Of a DNA stretch of 64,000 bases, positions 8,512 through 16,977 are shown piece by piece. The translations under genes and the position numbers were made by a program. Positions within the stretch are counted from its first letter, which is position 1; each line of letters begins with the position of its first letter. Under the pieces are notes generated by a model, which was not told the DNA's origin, did not search any database, and saw only the letters and a list, made by a program, of their open reading frames with translations. Source of the stretch: Streptomyces exfoliatus. GTDB lineage: Bacteria > Actinomycetota > Actinomycetes > Streptomycetales > Streptomycetaceae. The stretch is taken from contig NZ_JNZP01000020.1 in the NCBI RefSeq assembly GCF_000725545.1, forward strand, positions 62,001-126,000. Reading direction: 5' to 3'.

Positions 8512-9114
8512 ATGACACACCACGACGACGCACCGGGCGGCCGCACCGCCACGTACACGATCCTGACCACCGGCTACACGCTCTCCACCGGTCCCGGGGT
8601 CGCCGCCACCGTCTCCTACGTGCGGGACGGCGACCGGCACGTGATCGTCGACCCCGGCATGGTGGCGAGCCGGGACCGGATCCTCGGCCCGCTCGCCGCG
8701 CTCGGTCTCGGCCCCGACGACATCACCGACGTGGTGCTCAGTCACCACCACCCGGACAACACCATGAACGTCGGCCTCTTCGGACGGGCCCGGGTCCACG
8801 ACCACAAGGCGATCTACGAGAACGACCAGTGGACCGACCGCGACGCCGAGGGCCACGAGCTGGCCCCGTCCCTGCGGCTGATCCGCACCCCCGGCCACAG
8901 CCCTGAGGACATCACGCTCCTCGCGGGTACGGAGGGCGGCGTCGTCGCCTTCGTCGGGGACCTCTGGTGGCGGCCGAACGGCCCGGTGGAGGACCCGGTG
9001 GCCCCGGACCACACGGTCCTGAAGGAGTCCCGCCTGCGCGTCCTCGGCACGGCCGACGTGATCGTCCCCGGCCACGGCCCGGCGTTCCCTGCGGACGAAT
9101 CGGCACCGCTCTAG
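8512..9114 (+). CDS. MBL-fold metallo-hydrolase
   Basis: 200-residue metallo-beta-lactamase-fold protein. The metal motif is SHHHPDNTMNVGLF (an H-x-H-x-D variant with Asn in the last ligand position), followed by TPGHSPEDITLL, FVGDLWW with the bridging Asp, and the final PGHGPAF. The overall plan resembles the MBLAC1-like group. ATG at 8512 is chosen because GGGGG precedes it closely and homology begins just after. Divergent from the GlxA-type regulator. Confidence 0.85.
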   Translation: MTHHDDAPGGRTATYTILTTGYTLSTGPGVAATVSYVRDGDRHVIVDPGMVASRDRILGPLAALGLGPDDITDVVLSHHHPDNTMNVGLFGRARVHDHKAIYENDQWTDRDAEGHELAPSLRLIRTPGHSPEDITLLAGTEGGVVAFVGDLWWRPNGPVEDPVAPDHTVLKESRLRVLGTADVIVPGHGPAFPADESAPL

Positions 9115-9157
9115 CGCGCACGAAGGACGCGTTTCGGCCGCCGGTCGGCGTGGCGCC

Positions 9158-9171
9158 TAGAATCGGCTTCC
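9158..9171 (+). promoter_or_regulatory. -10 box of a leaderless transcript
   Basis: TAGAAT at 9158-9163 lies 8 bp before the ATG at 9172, so transcription should start at or near the start codon. No ribosome-binding site is present, consistent with a leaderless message. The -35 element is weak. Confidence 0.5.
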
Positions 9172-9528
9172 ATGTCGAAGCCTGACGAGCTGCTCGTTGA
9201 CATTGCCGCCACGGTGGAGTCCGGGCAGAGCAATCAGATGTCCCTGACAGTGGTCGTGGGGGGTGCGGTCCTCACCGGACGGCTGGCCCCGGAAGCCCTG
9301 TGGAGACAGCGCGTGTCGGAAGTCCTGACGGATTCGTCCCGACTGGGCGAGTTCTCCGGAATCTTCAGCCCCTCCGGACGCAAGGAGGGACCACCCACCC
9401 ACCTGCACTTCCACCTCGCCCGCATCCTGCAGGGGACGGTGGGCATCCCGGAGACCGGCGGCATGTACCGGGTCGCCCTCTCGGACGTCAGCGCCTGGAC
9501 GGTGGGCGACTTCCGCTACTCCGACTGA
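9172..9528 (+). CDS. Conserved hypothetical protein, possibly GvpU-like
   Basis: 118-residue soluble protein with a beta-rich core: MSLTVVVGGAVLTGRLAPEALW near residue 25, then PPTHLHFHLARI and PETGGMYRVALSDVSAWTVGDF. The first segment resembles the gas-vesicle accessory protein GvpU (a strand described as ITLTVGG...SG), but no other gas-vesicle genes are near. The His-rich LHFH segment is striking but unexplained. Function unknown. Confidence 0.7.
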   Translation: MSKPDELLVDIAATVESGQSNQMSLTVVVGGAVLTGRLAPEALWRQRVSEVLTDSSRLGEFSGIFSPSGRKEGPPTHLHFHLARILQGTVGIPETGGMYRVALSDVSAWTVGDFRYSD

Positions 9529-9599
9529 GGTGTCCGAGGAGCCGGGCCGGCCCTCGGACGCCCAACCCTCGGAGGGCCGAGCCTCGGAAGGCCGTGCCC

Positions 9600-9863
9600 T
9601 CAGAAGGTGGTGTCGGAGGGCTGCTCGGCGGGGACGGTGAGGCAGGTGAAGCCGAGCTTCGTCATCGCGCGCACGACCTCGCCGGCGCTGAAGTCGCGGC
9701 GGTCCTGGCGGGTGACGACCTCGCCCACCTGCTTCACGGGGAACTGGCGGCGTCCGATGACGACGACGTCACCGACGGCCGGCTCCGGCTTGACGCCCTT
9801 CATCGATTCGAGCACGCCGGCTTTGGTCAGCTCGAACGGGAAGCGGGCGATGACACAGCGCAT
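9600..9863 (-). CDS. Conserved protein paired with cold-shock gene
   Basis: 87-residue protein beginning MRCVIARFPFELTKAGVLES, with a central VVIGRRQFPVKQVGEVVTRQ. It is of a type regularly found just downstream of a cspA-like gene in Streptomyces, as here. GGAG lies 7 bp upstream of the ATG. It would be transcribed from the cspA promoter if the hairpin at 9944-9964 attenuates rather than ends transcription. Function unknown; an RNA-related role is only inferred from the pairing. Confidence 0.8.
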   Translation of the reverse strand: MRCVIARFPFELTKAGVLESMKGVKPEPAVGDVVVIGRRQFPVKQVGEVVTRQDRRDFSAGEVVRAMTKLGFTCLTVPAEQPSDTTF

Positions 9864-9943
9864 GGTGACTCCTGCGGAGAAGTGGTCCAGAAGGGGGCCG
9901 GGCAGGAAATTCCCGCAACCGATGGGGGTACAAAGAACTGAGA

Positions 9944-9964
9944 CCCGCACCCCAAAGGTGCGGG
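9944..9964 (-). terminator. Hairpin between cspA and its partner gene
   Basis: CCCGCACC-N5-GGTGCGGG, an 8-bp perfect stem 45 bp downstream of cspA and 81 bp upstream of the partner ATG. Terminator or attenuator. Confidence 0.6.
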
Positions 9965-10008
9965 CCTCAGCTCGTCAGCTCGTGCTACGCGTCAGCGCCG
10001 CCGGGGTG

Positions 10009-10212
10009 TCAGGCGGGGACGATGTTCTCGGCCGTCGGGCCCTTCTGGCCCTGGGCGATGTCGAAGCTCACCTTCTGGCCTTCCTGCAGCTCACGGAAGC
10101 CCTGGGCGGCGATGTTCGAGTAGTGGGCGAAGACGTCGGGGCCGCCACCGTCCTGCTCGATGAAGCCGAAGCCCTTTTCCGAGTTGAACCACTTCACGGT
10201 GCCAGTAGCCAT
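10009..10212 (-). CDS. Cold-shock protein, CspA family
   Basis: 67-residue single cold-shock domain, an RNA/ssDNA chaperone. RNP1 is KGFGFIEQ and RNP2 is DVFAHYS; the protein begins [22 protein letters not shown] lies 7-12 bp upstream of the ATG, followed by an A-rich spacer. The leader on the minus strand is long and partly AT-richer than the surroundings, as usual for csp genes. The conserved partner gene follows 145 bp downstream. Confidence 0.96.
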   Translation of the reverse strand: MATGTVKWFNSEKGFGFIEQDGGGPDVFAHYSNIAAQGFRELQEGQKVSFDIAQGQKGPTAENIVPA

Positions 10213-10458
10213 CTTTTTTCTCCTTCGGGGCAGTGCTCGGAGCGCACGCCGTGCGCGCTCCGTGTCGCTGCGATGATCGCCCCGCCCGGAAAAAGCCCGG
10301 AAATGAAAAAGGGTGCCCAGCGCCGGAAAACCGGAAGGGGCACTCGTCGTTCGGGACCCACAACTGCAACTGATATCGACAGTAGCACGGTGTCGCGGGG
10401 TCTGCCGGGTACAGGATTTCGCCCGTCCGCATCCCGTGTGTTTACATGACAAATTTTC
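10213..10458 (-). promoter_or_regulatory. cspA upstream/leader region
   Basis: No coding gene is supported here. On the minus strand it should hold the cspA promoter and a 5' leader. TACTGT near 10378-10383 is a possible -10 box. GCGCACGGCGTGCGC at 10241-10255 can form a small hairpin, and GAAAAAGCCCGGAAATGAAAAAGG is locally A-rich. Leader-based cold regulation is likely by family but not demonstrated. Confidence 0.4.
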
Positions 10459-10496
10459 ACCCGTGTCGCCCCGAATTCACACGGGGCGACACGGGT
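10459..10496. terminator. Strong hairpin upstream of cspA
   Basis: 14-bp perfect arms ACCCGTGTCGCCCC / GGGGCGACACGGGT around a 10-nt loop containing GAATTC. It lies after the stop of the VOC gene on the minus strand and insulates it from cspA. Confidence 0.7.
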
Positions 10497-10564
10497 ATTC
10501 CCTCGAGCGGGGCGGCCCTCCTCGAAGGTGCCGTGCCGCCGGGGGTCAGGCGGCGCGCCCCGGG

Positions 10565-11191
10565 TCAGGCGGTGGCGGACACCGGAGCGGCTTCCCAGGC
10601 GAACCCGTCCGGGTCGGTGAAGGCACCGGTGCCGACGCCGCCGAGCACGATCCGGTGGGACCCGTCGCCGTCGACGGGGACGCCGGCGTCCTTGGCGAGG
10701 GCGCGCCGCCCGTACAGGGCGAGCTTGACGGGGCTGTCACCGGCGGTGAACTCGACGTACTTGCGCCCGAAGCTCTTCCCGACGGTGAGGCCGTGCGCGA
10801 CGTAGAACGCCTTCGTCTCGGCGACGTCCGTGGCCCCCAGGAGCAGGACGAACTGGTCGACGTGGCCGGTGGCCGGGCCGGTGTCCTTCTTCGCCGAGGT
10901 GGCGACCTTCCAGATGGTCCCGTCCGGGGCCCGGAGGACGCCGCCGTAACCCCAGAAGGACTTGGTCGCGGGCTTGAGGACCGTGGCCCCGGCGGCGACG
11001 GCGGCTTCGGTGATCTGCCGGACGTCGGCCGGCTGGGACACCGTGAGCGACAGCGTGAACCCGCGGAAACCGGTGCTCGGCGCGTCCGAGGCCCGCAGGC
11101 GCACATGGGCGCCGAGGCCGGAGGCGGTGTAGAAGCGGTCGGCGGCCGGGAGGTCGGCCACCTCGAGGGTGACGGATGCGATGGCGTTCAT
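10565..11191 (-). CDS. VOC-family (glyoxalase-like) protein, two-module
   Basis: 208-residue vicinal-oxygen-chelate protein with two beta-alpha-beta-beta-beta modules: residues 1-100 (ASVTLEVADLPAADRFYTAS... LRAPDGTIWKVATS) and 110-208 (QFVLLLGATDVAETKAFYVA... FTDPDGFAWEAAP). ATG at 11191 has no ribosome-binding site but lies 7 bp after TAGCGT, so it is probably leaderless. It is 5 bp from the stop of the AraC gene, and its promoter motif lies inside the 3' end of that gene. Substrate unknown; antibiotic binding or small-molecule detoxification are family options. Confidence 0.85.
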   Translation of the reverse strand: MNAIASVTLEVADLPAADRFYTASGLGAHVRLRASDAPSTGFRGFTLSLTVSQPADVRQITEAAVAAGATVLKPATKSFWGYGGVLRAPDGTIWKVATSAKKDTGPATGHVDQFVLLLGATDVAETKAFYVAHGLTVGKSFGRKYVEFTAGDSPVKLALYGRRALAKDAGVPVDGDGSHRIVLGGVGTGAFTDPDGFAWEAAPVSATA

Positions 11192-11196
11192 GGGAT

Positions 11197-11643
<447 letters not shown>

Positions 11644-11689
11644 CCACGCAGGATGACACATGAGCAGAACCCTTTCAGCAGAGCTGCTG

Positions 11690-11808
11690 GACGCGGGGGT
11701 ACGGAGCTGCGGGAGTACGGAGCTGGGGGTACGGAGCTACCGGGTACGCGGCTACCGGGTACGGAGCTACCGGGTACGTGGCTACCGGGGACGGCAGCTA
11801 CGGGGTGC
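11690..11808. repeat. 15-bp tandem repeat between AraC and VOC genes
   Basis: Seven or so imperfect copies of (GGG)TACGGAGCTACC, e.g. GGGTACGCGGCTACC and GGGTACGTGGCTACC, filling the space between the second VOC gene's stop and the AraC start. Not a CRISPR: units are contiguous, without spacers. It slightly overlaps the VOC gene's 3' end. Confidence 0.8.
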
Positions 11809-12214
11809 GCAGCTCCTGGATGCGGACGAGGTTGCCCGCCGGGTCCCGGAAGGCGCAGTCGCGGACGCCGTACGGCTGCTCCGTCGGCTCCTGTACGACC
11901 TCGACGTCCGCCGCCTGCACCTTCTCGAAGGTCCCGTCGAGGTCAGGGGTGGCGAGCAGGATCCAGCCGTAGGTGCCCTTGGCCATCATCTCGGCGATGG
12001 TGCGCCGCTCGGCCTCGGTGATCCCCGGGTCGGCACCGGGCGGCGCGAGCAGGATCGACGTACCGGGCTGTCCGACGGGTCCGACGGTGATCCACCGGGT
12101 CCTGCCCTGCCCGACGTCGCCGCGCACCTCGAAGCCGAGGGCGTCGCGGTAGAAGGCGAGGGAGGCGTCCGGGTCGTCGTGCGGCAGAACGGTGGTGTGA
12201 ATGGTGATGTCCAT
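11798..12214 (-). CDS. VOC-family protein
   Basis: 138-residue single-chain VOC protein (glyoxalase/bleomycin-resistance fold): TTVLPHDDPDASLAFYRDAL, ARWIT-type strand TRWITVGPVG, and the C-terminal DCAFRDPAGNLVRIQE carrying the metal-ligand Glu. The start is an ATG with no ribosome-binding site, 6 bp after TAACTT, so it is probably leaderless. First gene of the VOC-AraC-VOC set and carries the shared 17-bp promoter motif. Substrate unknown. Confidence 0.88.
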   Translation of the reverse strand: MDITIHTTVLPHDDPDASLAFYRDALGFEVRGDVGQGRTRWITVGPVGQPGTSILLAPPGADPGITEAERRTIAEMMAKGTYGWILLATPDLDGTFEKVQAADVEVVQEPTEQPYGVRDCAFRDPAGNLVRIQELRTP

Positions 12215-12220
12215 GTCGAC

Positions 12221-12262
12221 AAGTTAGTTGGGCCCCGGTACCCCCGCTTCTCGATTCCTGAC
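12221..12262 (-). promoter_or_regulatory. Promoter of second VOC gene with shared 17-bp motif
   Basis: Minus strand: GTCAGGAATCGAGAAGC (12262-12246), 19 nt, -10 TAACTT (12226-12221), 6 nt, ATG at 12214. Identical in all 17 motif positions to the site at 11241-11225. Confidence 0.7.
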
Positions 12263-12399
12263 ATCGGCGCGGGGTGTGTGGCCCCCGTGGTCCAGGGAGG
12301 CCGCTCCGCGCAGGTCCCCACGACGCGGTCAGATCTCCGGTGGACGAGCCGCCGACGACGGAGGACGCAGGGCGGCTGGCGCGCCGTCAACGCCGCTCC

Positions 12400-12475
12400 G
12401 TCACCGGCTCCGTCACCGGCTCTGTCGCTTCGTCTCCGGTCGCTTCGTCTCCGGTCGCTTCAGCTCCGGTTCTTC
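12400..12475. repeat. Degenerate tandem repeats at DUF952 3' end
   Basis: CCGTCACCGGCT(C/T)CGTC followed by GTCGCTTCGTCTCCG twice and a partial third copy GTCGCTTCAGCTCCG. They overlap the last codons of the DUF952 gene. No other feature between 12263 and 12459 is seen. Confidence 0.65.
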
Positions 12476-12831
12476 AGGCCCGTCGCGCGGCCGTCCTCGT
12501 CCCATACGACCTCCAGGGTCCGGTCGACGGCCTCACGGTCGACCGGACCGTACAGGTGCGGGAACAGGACGTCCTCGTCGACCCCGGGCGGTGGTGTCGG
12601 AGCCGCCGACTCGAACGCGAGCCGTGACGTCAGCCGCTCCTCGGCGAGGAGCAGGACGAGGAGGGGCCTCGGCGCGCTCCGGAGGTAGGCGTTGACGACG
12701 GCCAGGGTGGTCTTCTCGTCGGGGGAGCAGTGGACGAAGCCGTCCTCCGCCAGGGAGGCGGGCGCGTACGGCGCGTCGGGGCGGGCGTCCCATCCGGCCC
12801 ACTCGGCGGAGGTCACGACGTGGTAGATCAT
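12460..12831 (-). CDS. DUF952 family protein
   Basis: 123-residue protein matching DUF952: opens IYHVVTSAEWAGWDA, then LAEDGFVHCSPDEKTTLAVVNAYL and FPHLYGPVDREAV, the family's three conserved blocks. The frame continues upstream into an amidinotransferase relic, so the start at ATG 12831 is chosen from homology; GGGAAAA is the only purine stretch before it. Function unknown for the family. Confidence 0.85.
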   Translation of the reverse strand: MIYHVVTSAEWAGWDARPDAPYAPASLAEDGFVHCSPDEKTTLAVVNAYLRSAPRPLLVLLLAEERLTSRLAFESAAPTPPPGVDEDVLFPHLYGPVDREAVDRTLEVVWDEDGRATGLKNRS

Positions 12832-13110
12832 GGAGCATTTTCCCACCGGTACCCCGCGGAGAAGCCGGTCGACGTACGACTGGAGCGTGCCCCGGCGCCG
12901 GACGTCGAGCGTCGCGCAGTGGAAGGAGCCGCCGAACGGGGCGTAGTGCCGCAGGTCGCACGGGATCGGCTCGGGATTGACCAGCACCTTGGCGGGCGCG
13001 AGCGGCAGGAACGTCGTGTCGATGTGCATCGGCGTGCGGCACCGGCTCTCGATCTCGTGGACGCGGTGGCCGGGGCCGAGATGGCGGCGGAGCCAGTCGA
13101 TGCTCCCTGT
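12832..13110 (-). pseudogene. Amidinotransferase C-terminal relic
   Basis: In frame with and upstream of DUF952, the sequence reads IDWLRRHLGPGHRVHEIESR, then PMHIDTTFLPLAPAKVLVNP, which is the catalytic-His region of glycine/inosamine-phosphate amidinotransferases. Similarity fades after LVNPEPIPCDL, and there is no room for the remaining 250 residues: the next gene ends at 13121. A truncated relic lacking the catalytic Cys region. Confidence 0.6.
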
Positions 13111-13120
13111 TCCGGCCGGA

Positions 13121-13441
13121 TCACTCGGAGTCGTCCCGTGCGATGCCGAGGGCGAGCGCCTGCAGGATCGCGTCGGTGGGCGTGTCGGGCTCCGTCCGGT
13201 CGTACGCCTCCGAGACCGTCTCGAAGGCCAGTACGAAGCCGTTGATCAGGGCGCTGAGCGGTTCGGACAGCTGGCTCAGCACGGCCAGGCCGACCTCCGT
13301 CGGGTCGTCGCTGTCGGGAACGAGGAAGCGGGTGGGGATGACCTCGCCGAGCAGTTCGGAGACGTAGTCCGTCCCGACGCCCCCGCGCAGAGCCGTGAGG
13401 GCGGCGATGGCCTTGAGCTGGATCTCGTTGTCGTCGGTCAT
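13121..13441 (-). CDS. Hypothetical acidic protein
   Basis: 106 residues, acidic, mostly helical, starting MTDDNEIQLKAIAALTALRG and ending ILQALALGIARDDSE. No recognised domain. The ATG at 13441 is the natural start. Codon use is typical of neighbours. It lies 50 bp downstream of the ECF41-type sigma gene on the same strand and could be co-transcribed. Function unknown. Confidence 0.6.
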   Translation of the reverse strand: MTDDNEIQLKAIAALTALRGGVGTDYVSELLGEVIPTRFLVPDSDDPTEVGLAVLSQLSEPLSALINGFVLAFETVSEAYDRTEPDTPTDAILQALALGIARDDSE

Positions 13442-13491
13442 GTGCCGAGGGTAGGAGGAAGAGCGCGGGAAGCGGAGGTGCGCCGCCCGGG

Positions 13492-14481
13492 TCAGTCCTC
13501 GGTCCACGTCCACGGGCCGAGCTTCTCCGGGTTGCGGACGGCCCAGATGCGGTCGACGCGGTCGGCACGGCCGTCGCGGTCGGCGGCGAGGCCGAACGCC
13601 GCCACGGTCACCGTGACGCCGCGGTACTGGGCGACCAGGCCGGGCACGCCGTTGACCGTCCGCTCGAGCAGCCTGAGGCCGGGGGCCTTGTCGGCGATGT
13701 GGATCAGGTACTGGGCGATGTCCGCGCCGCCCTCGACCGGGCGGAGGACGGTGCCGACCATGCCGCCGCCGTCGGAGACCATCGTGGCGTCGGGGTCGAG
13801 GAGCCCGACGAGGGCCTTGATGTCCCTGGCCTCCCACGCCTCCTTGAACCGCCGCACGAGCACGGCCTGCCCCGCGTGCCCCGCCTGCCCTGCCGACTGT
13901 CCGGCCGCTTGTCCGGTCGTCCGGACCGCGGGAACCCGCGCGGCCCCCGCACCCCCGCGCCGGCGGGCCGAGGACGCCAGCTGACGGCAGGCGGCGGGAG
14001 TGCGGCCGACGATCTCCGCGATCTCCGCGAAGGGGTACCGGAAGACGTCGTGCAGGACGAACGCCACGCGCTCGGCCGGCGTCATCGACTCCAGGACGAC
14101 CAGGAAGGCCATGTTCACCGACTCGTCCAGGGTGACCTGGTCGGCGGGGTCGGTCGACCCGGCCCTGCCGCCGTCCGCGCGCCCGCCGAGCCACTCGTCG
14201 CGGTCGGGCAGCGGCTCGGGCAGCCACGAGCCCACGTAGCGCTCGCGCCGCACGCGCGCCGAACCGAGCACGTCGAGGCAGATGCGGCCTGCGACCGTCG
14301 TCAGCCAGGCGCCCGGCGACGCGATGGCCTCCTGCTGCCGCCGCGACAGCGCGAACCACCGGGCGTACGTCTCCTGGACGGCGTCCTCGGCCTCGGCCAG
14401 CGAACCGAGCAGCCGGTAGGCGACGTTGATCAGCCGGCGCCGCTCGTCGAGGACCGCGCTCAGGTCGGGCCCGCTGCCCAT
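13492..14481 (-). CDS. ECF sigma factor, ECF41/SigJ type
   Basis: 329 residues. Sigma region 2 is visible at residues 10-75 (RRLINVAYRLLGSLAEAEDAVQETYARW) and region 4 at 125-175 (MTPAERVAFVLHDVFRYPFAEIAEIVGRTPAACRQLASSARRR). A C-terminal SnoaL-like domain (residues 205-325) includes VSDGGGMVGTVLRPV and ends RIWAVRNPEKL, the DGGG and NP-KL signatures of ECF41. In that group the fused domain replaces a separate anti-sigma factor. The usual COE oxidoreductase neighbour is absent; the divergent gene encodes a small membrane protein. A Gln/Ala/Gly-rich linker (TTGQAAGQSAGQAGHAGQA) joins the halves. Confidence 0.92.
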   Translation of the reverse strand: MGSGPDLSAVLDERRRLINVAYRLLGSLAEAEDAVQETYARWFALSRRQQEAIASPGAWLTTVAGRICLDVLGSARVRRERYVGSWLPEPLPDRDEWLGGRADGGRAGSTDPADQVTLDESVNMAFLVVLESMTPAERVAFVLHDVFRYPFAEIAEIVGRTPAACRQLASSARRRGGAGAARVPAVRTTGQAAGQSAGQAGHAGQAVLVRRFKEAWEARDIKALVGLLDPDATMVSDGGGMVGTVLRPVEGGADIAQYLIHIADKAPGLRLLERTVNGVPGLVAQYRGVTVTVAAFGLAADRDGRADRVDRIWAVRNPEKLGPWTWTED

Positions 14482-14603
14482 GGTCGCGACCGCCTCCTGG
14501 TTCGCCTCGTCCGTGCCGCGCCTGACGTTTCGAGGCCCTGCGTCGTCGGATCACCGAGACAGTACCGACCCACCGCCGAGAGGCAGAAGAGGGGGACCAC
14601 ACC

Positions 14604-15065
14604 GTGGCCATACCGAGGAACACCACGACGACCACCACGACGAACACCACGACGAACACAGCGACGACCGGAGCGACCTCCGCGGCGACGACCGGAGTCC
14701 GGGGAAGCTGGACGTTCCTCCGGGTCGCGCTCGCCCTGCAGACCCTGTCCCTCCTCTTCCAGGCGGCCACGGCCGGGATGCTGCTGTCCTCGTCGCTCGG
14801 CGCGATGCTGCACGACGTCGGATCGCGCGTGATGTACGGGGCCTCGATGCTGTACGTGCTCGCCGCGGTCCTGGCGTGGCGGCCGGGGGGCGGGTCGCCC
14901 CGCCCCATCCTGTACGCGTCCGGCTTCCTCGTACTGGCCTCGGTGCAGGTGGTGCTCGGCATCGCCCACGTACCGTCGCTCCATGTCCCGCTGGGCGTGG
15001 TGATGTTCGGCCTGAGCCTGCTGGCCCTCGGCATGGCGGTGACCGGCCGAGGGACGAAGTCCTGA
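14604..15065 (+). CDS. Small membrane protein with Thr/Asn-rich N-terminus
   Basis: 153 residues with four hydrophobic segments after residue 35 (VALALQTLSLLFQAATAGML, MYGASMLYVLAAVLAW, YASGFLVLASVQVVLGI, VVMFGLSLLALGMAV). Residues 6-30 are a Thr/Asn/Ala run encoded by ACGAC/CACGAC repeats. GTG start at 14604. Divergent from the ECF41-type sigma gene and perhaps controlled by it. Its order of helices recalls DoxX-like or DUF-type four-helix proteins, but no family is assigned. Confidence 0.75.
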   Translation: MAIPRNTTTTTTTNTTTNTATTGATSAATTGVRGSWTFLRVALALQTLSLLFQAATAGMLLSSSLGAMLHDVGSRVMYGASMLYVLAAVLAWRPGGGSPRPILYASGFLVLASVQVVLGIAHVPSLHVPLGVVMFGLSLLALGMAVTGRGTKS

Positions 15066-15073
15066 CCCCGGGC

Positions 15074-15739
15074 TCAGGAGGTACGCGGGACCACCAGGCC
15101 CGACTCGTAGGCCAGGATCACGAGTTGGGCCCGGTCCCGGGCGTCGAGTTTGGTCATGGCCCGGTTGACGTGGGTCTTCGCGGTCGTCGGGCTGATCACC
15201 ATCCGGTCGGCGATCTGGTCGTTGGACAGGCCCTGCGCCACGAGGGCCACGGCCTCGCGTTCCCGGTTGGTCAGCTCCTCGAGCCCGTCGCGGGGGCGGG
15301 CGTCGAGGGGCGGCTGGGCGACGTACCGGCTGATCAGCTTGCGGGTGATCGAGGGGGCGAGCAGGGCGTCGCCGCGCGCGGCGACCCGGACCGCGTGGAG
15401 GAAGTCCTCCGGGACGATGTCCTTGACGAGGAATCCGGTCGCGCCGGCGCGCAGCGCGTCGAAGACGTACTCGTCGAAGCCGTAGTTGGTGAGGATCACG
15501 ACGTGCACTCCGGCCAGGGCCGGGTCCGCGGCGATGCGCCGGGTCGTCTCGATGCCGTCCATCACCGGCATCTGGACGTCGATGAGCGCGATGTCGGGCA
15601 GGTGGGTCCGGATCAGGGCCATGCCCTCCTGTCCGTCACCGGCCTCGGCCACCACCTCGATGTCGTCCTCCAGGTCGAGGAGGACGCGGAATCCGCTGCG
15701 GATCAGCGGCTGGTCGTCGACCAGTACGACGCGGATCAC
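15074..15739 (-). CDS. NarL/LuxR-family response regulator
   Basis: 221 residues. Receiver domain 1-120 with acidic pocket VDDQ, phospho-Asp in IALIDVQMPVMDG and Lys in GFLVKDIVPE; LuxR HTH at 155-215 (LTNREREAVALVAQGLSNDQIADRMVISPTTAKTHV). The GTG start overlaps the kinase stop (GTGA), so the pair is translationally coupled. Confidence 0.95.
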   Translation of the reverse strand: MIRVVLVDDQPLIRSGFRVLLDLEDDIEVVAEAGDGQEGMALIRTHLPDIALIDVQMPVMDGIETTRRIAADPALAGVHVVILTNYGFDEYVFDALRAGATGFLVKDIVPEDFLHAVRVAARGDALLAPSITRKLISRYVAQPPLDARPRDGLEELTNREREAVALVAQGLSNDQIADRMVISPTTAKTHVNRAMTKLDARDRAQLVILAYESGLVVPRTS

Positions 15740-16977
15740 GGCGTACGGTCCACGGGGAGCACGGCCTCGACCGTGAAGCCGCCGTCCGGGCGGGGTTCGG
15801 CGCGCAGCCGGCCGCCGAGGGCGGTGACGCGTTCGCGCATGCCGAGCAGGCCGAAGCCGGGCGAGGACCCGGAGCCGGGAGAGGACCCCGAGCCGGGTGA
15901 GGACGCCGAGCCGGCGGAGCCGCCGCCGTCGTCGTCTACGCGGATCGCGAGGGCGTCCGCACGCCGGTCGATCGTGACGGACGCCGTCGCGGCGTGCGCG
16001 TGCCGGGCGACGTTGGTGAGCGACTCCTGGACGATCCGGTAGACGGTCCTGTCGACCGCCGCCGGTACGTCGTCCCGCCCGCCCTCGATCGACAGGGTCG
16101 CGTCCAGGCCGCCGGCGCGGGCCCGTTCCACCAGTTCCGGCACGTGGGCGAGCCCGCGCGGCGGGGCCGTGTCGTCGTCGCGCAGCGCCTCCAGGGTCGC
16201 GCGCAGCTCCCGGCTCGCCTCGCGGCCCGCCGCCTGGATCGCGAGCAGCGCCTCCGGCACCTCCTCACCCCTCTTGCGGGCCACGTGCACGGCGACCTCG
16301 GCCTGCACCTTGATCACCGAGATCTGGTGGGTGAGCGAATCGTGCAGCTCGCGTGCGATGCGCAGCCGCTCCTCGTCGGCGCGGCGCCGCGCGGTCTCCT
16401 CCCGGGTGCGCTCGGCCTCGTCCGCCCGCCGCTCGGCCTGCCGCAGCGCCTCGCCCGCGGAACCGGCGGCGATCAGCCAGGCGATCTCCAGGGCTCCCCT
16501 GGCCTGCGCGAACGCCGCGGCCGTGTCGTGCGGGCCCGAGACCAGGGCGGCGACGGGAAGCGCGGCGAGCATGGCGACGCCGACCGCGATCGTGAGGGTG
16601 CGGTGGCCCGCCCGTACGGCCGCGTACACCGCGAACAGGAACGCGACGGCGGGGACGTCGAAGCCGGCCGCCTGGTATCCCGCGCCGCAGAGGCCGGTGA
16701 CGGCGAGGACGGCGACCGGGGCGCGGCGGCGCGCGAAGAGGACGAGGCCGCCGGCGACGAGGAGCACGTAACCGAGCAGGCCGAGCGGGAGGAGGCCGGC
16801 GGGGGAGTGCTCCCCGGAGAGGCCGGTGAGCAGCAGCGCCGAGGCCACCCCGAGGGCGATGACCCCGTCGGTGACGACGGCGCGCGCCTCACCCCTGACC
16901 CCACCCCTGAGACCGGCCTTGAGCCCGGCCCTGAGCCCGCCCCCGACTCCGTACCCCCGCGACGCTGTGCTGCTCAT
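15736..16977 (-). CDS. NarL-type sensor histidine kinase
   Basis: 413 residues. Five or six membrane helices in the first 165 residues, a coiled coil, then the HisKA_3 box with phospho-His in ARELHDSLTHQISVIKVQ and an HATPase domain (IVQESLTNVARHAHAA, VDDDGGG, GLLGMRERVTALGG). Between the G1 and G2 boxes of the ATPase lies a Ser/Pro/Gly repeat (SPGSGSSPGSGSSPG, encoded at 15855-15905), an unusual place for an insertion. Signal unknown. Confidence 0.93.
   Translation of the reverse strand: MSSTASRGYGVGGGLRAGLKAGLRGGVRGEARAVVTDGVIALGVASALLLTGLSGEHSPAGLLPLGLLGYVLLVAGGLVLFARRRAPVAVLAVTGLCGAGYQAAGFDVPAVAFLFAVYAAVRAGHRTLTIAVGVAMLAALPVAALVSGPHDTAAAFAQARGALEIAWLIAAGSAGEALRQAERRADEAERTREETARRRADEERLRIARELHDSLTHQISVIKVQAEVAVHVARKRGEEVPEALLAIQAAGREASRELRATLEALRDDDTAPPRGLAHVPELVERARAGGLDATLSIEGGRDDVPAAVDRTVYRIVQESLTNVARHAHAATASVTIDRRADALAIRVDDDGGGSAGSASSPGSGSSPGSGSSPGFGLLGMRERVTALGGRLRAEPRPDGGFTVEAVLPVDRTP

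Noticed and set aside
6418..9075. One 885-aa protein covering the dehydrogenase
   Set aside because: Only the part from 7377 down is homologous to dehydrogenases; the rest is antisense or out of frame to the GlxA-type and MBL genes.
9172..9528. A gas-vesicle gene
   Set aside because: Only one strand motif resembles GvpU and no gvp genes are near; kept as hypothetical.
11690..11808. CRISPR array
   Set aside because: Units of 15 bp are contiguous without spacers and no cas gene is near.
14604..14700. Thr/Asn-coding repeat as a mobile or regulatory element
   Set aside because: It is in frame with a good membrane protein and is explained as a low-complexity N-terminus.
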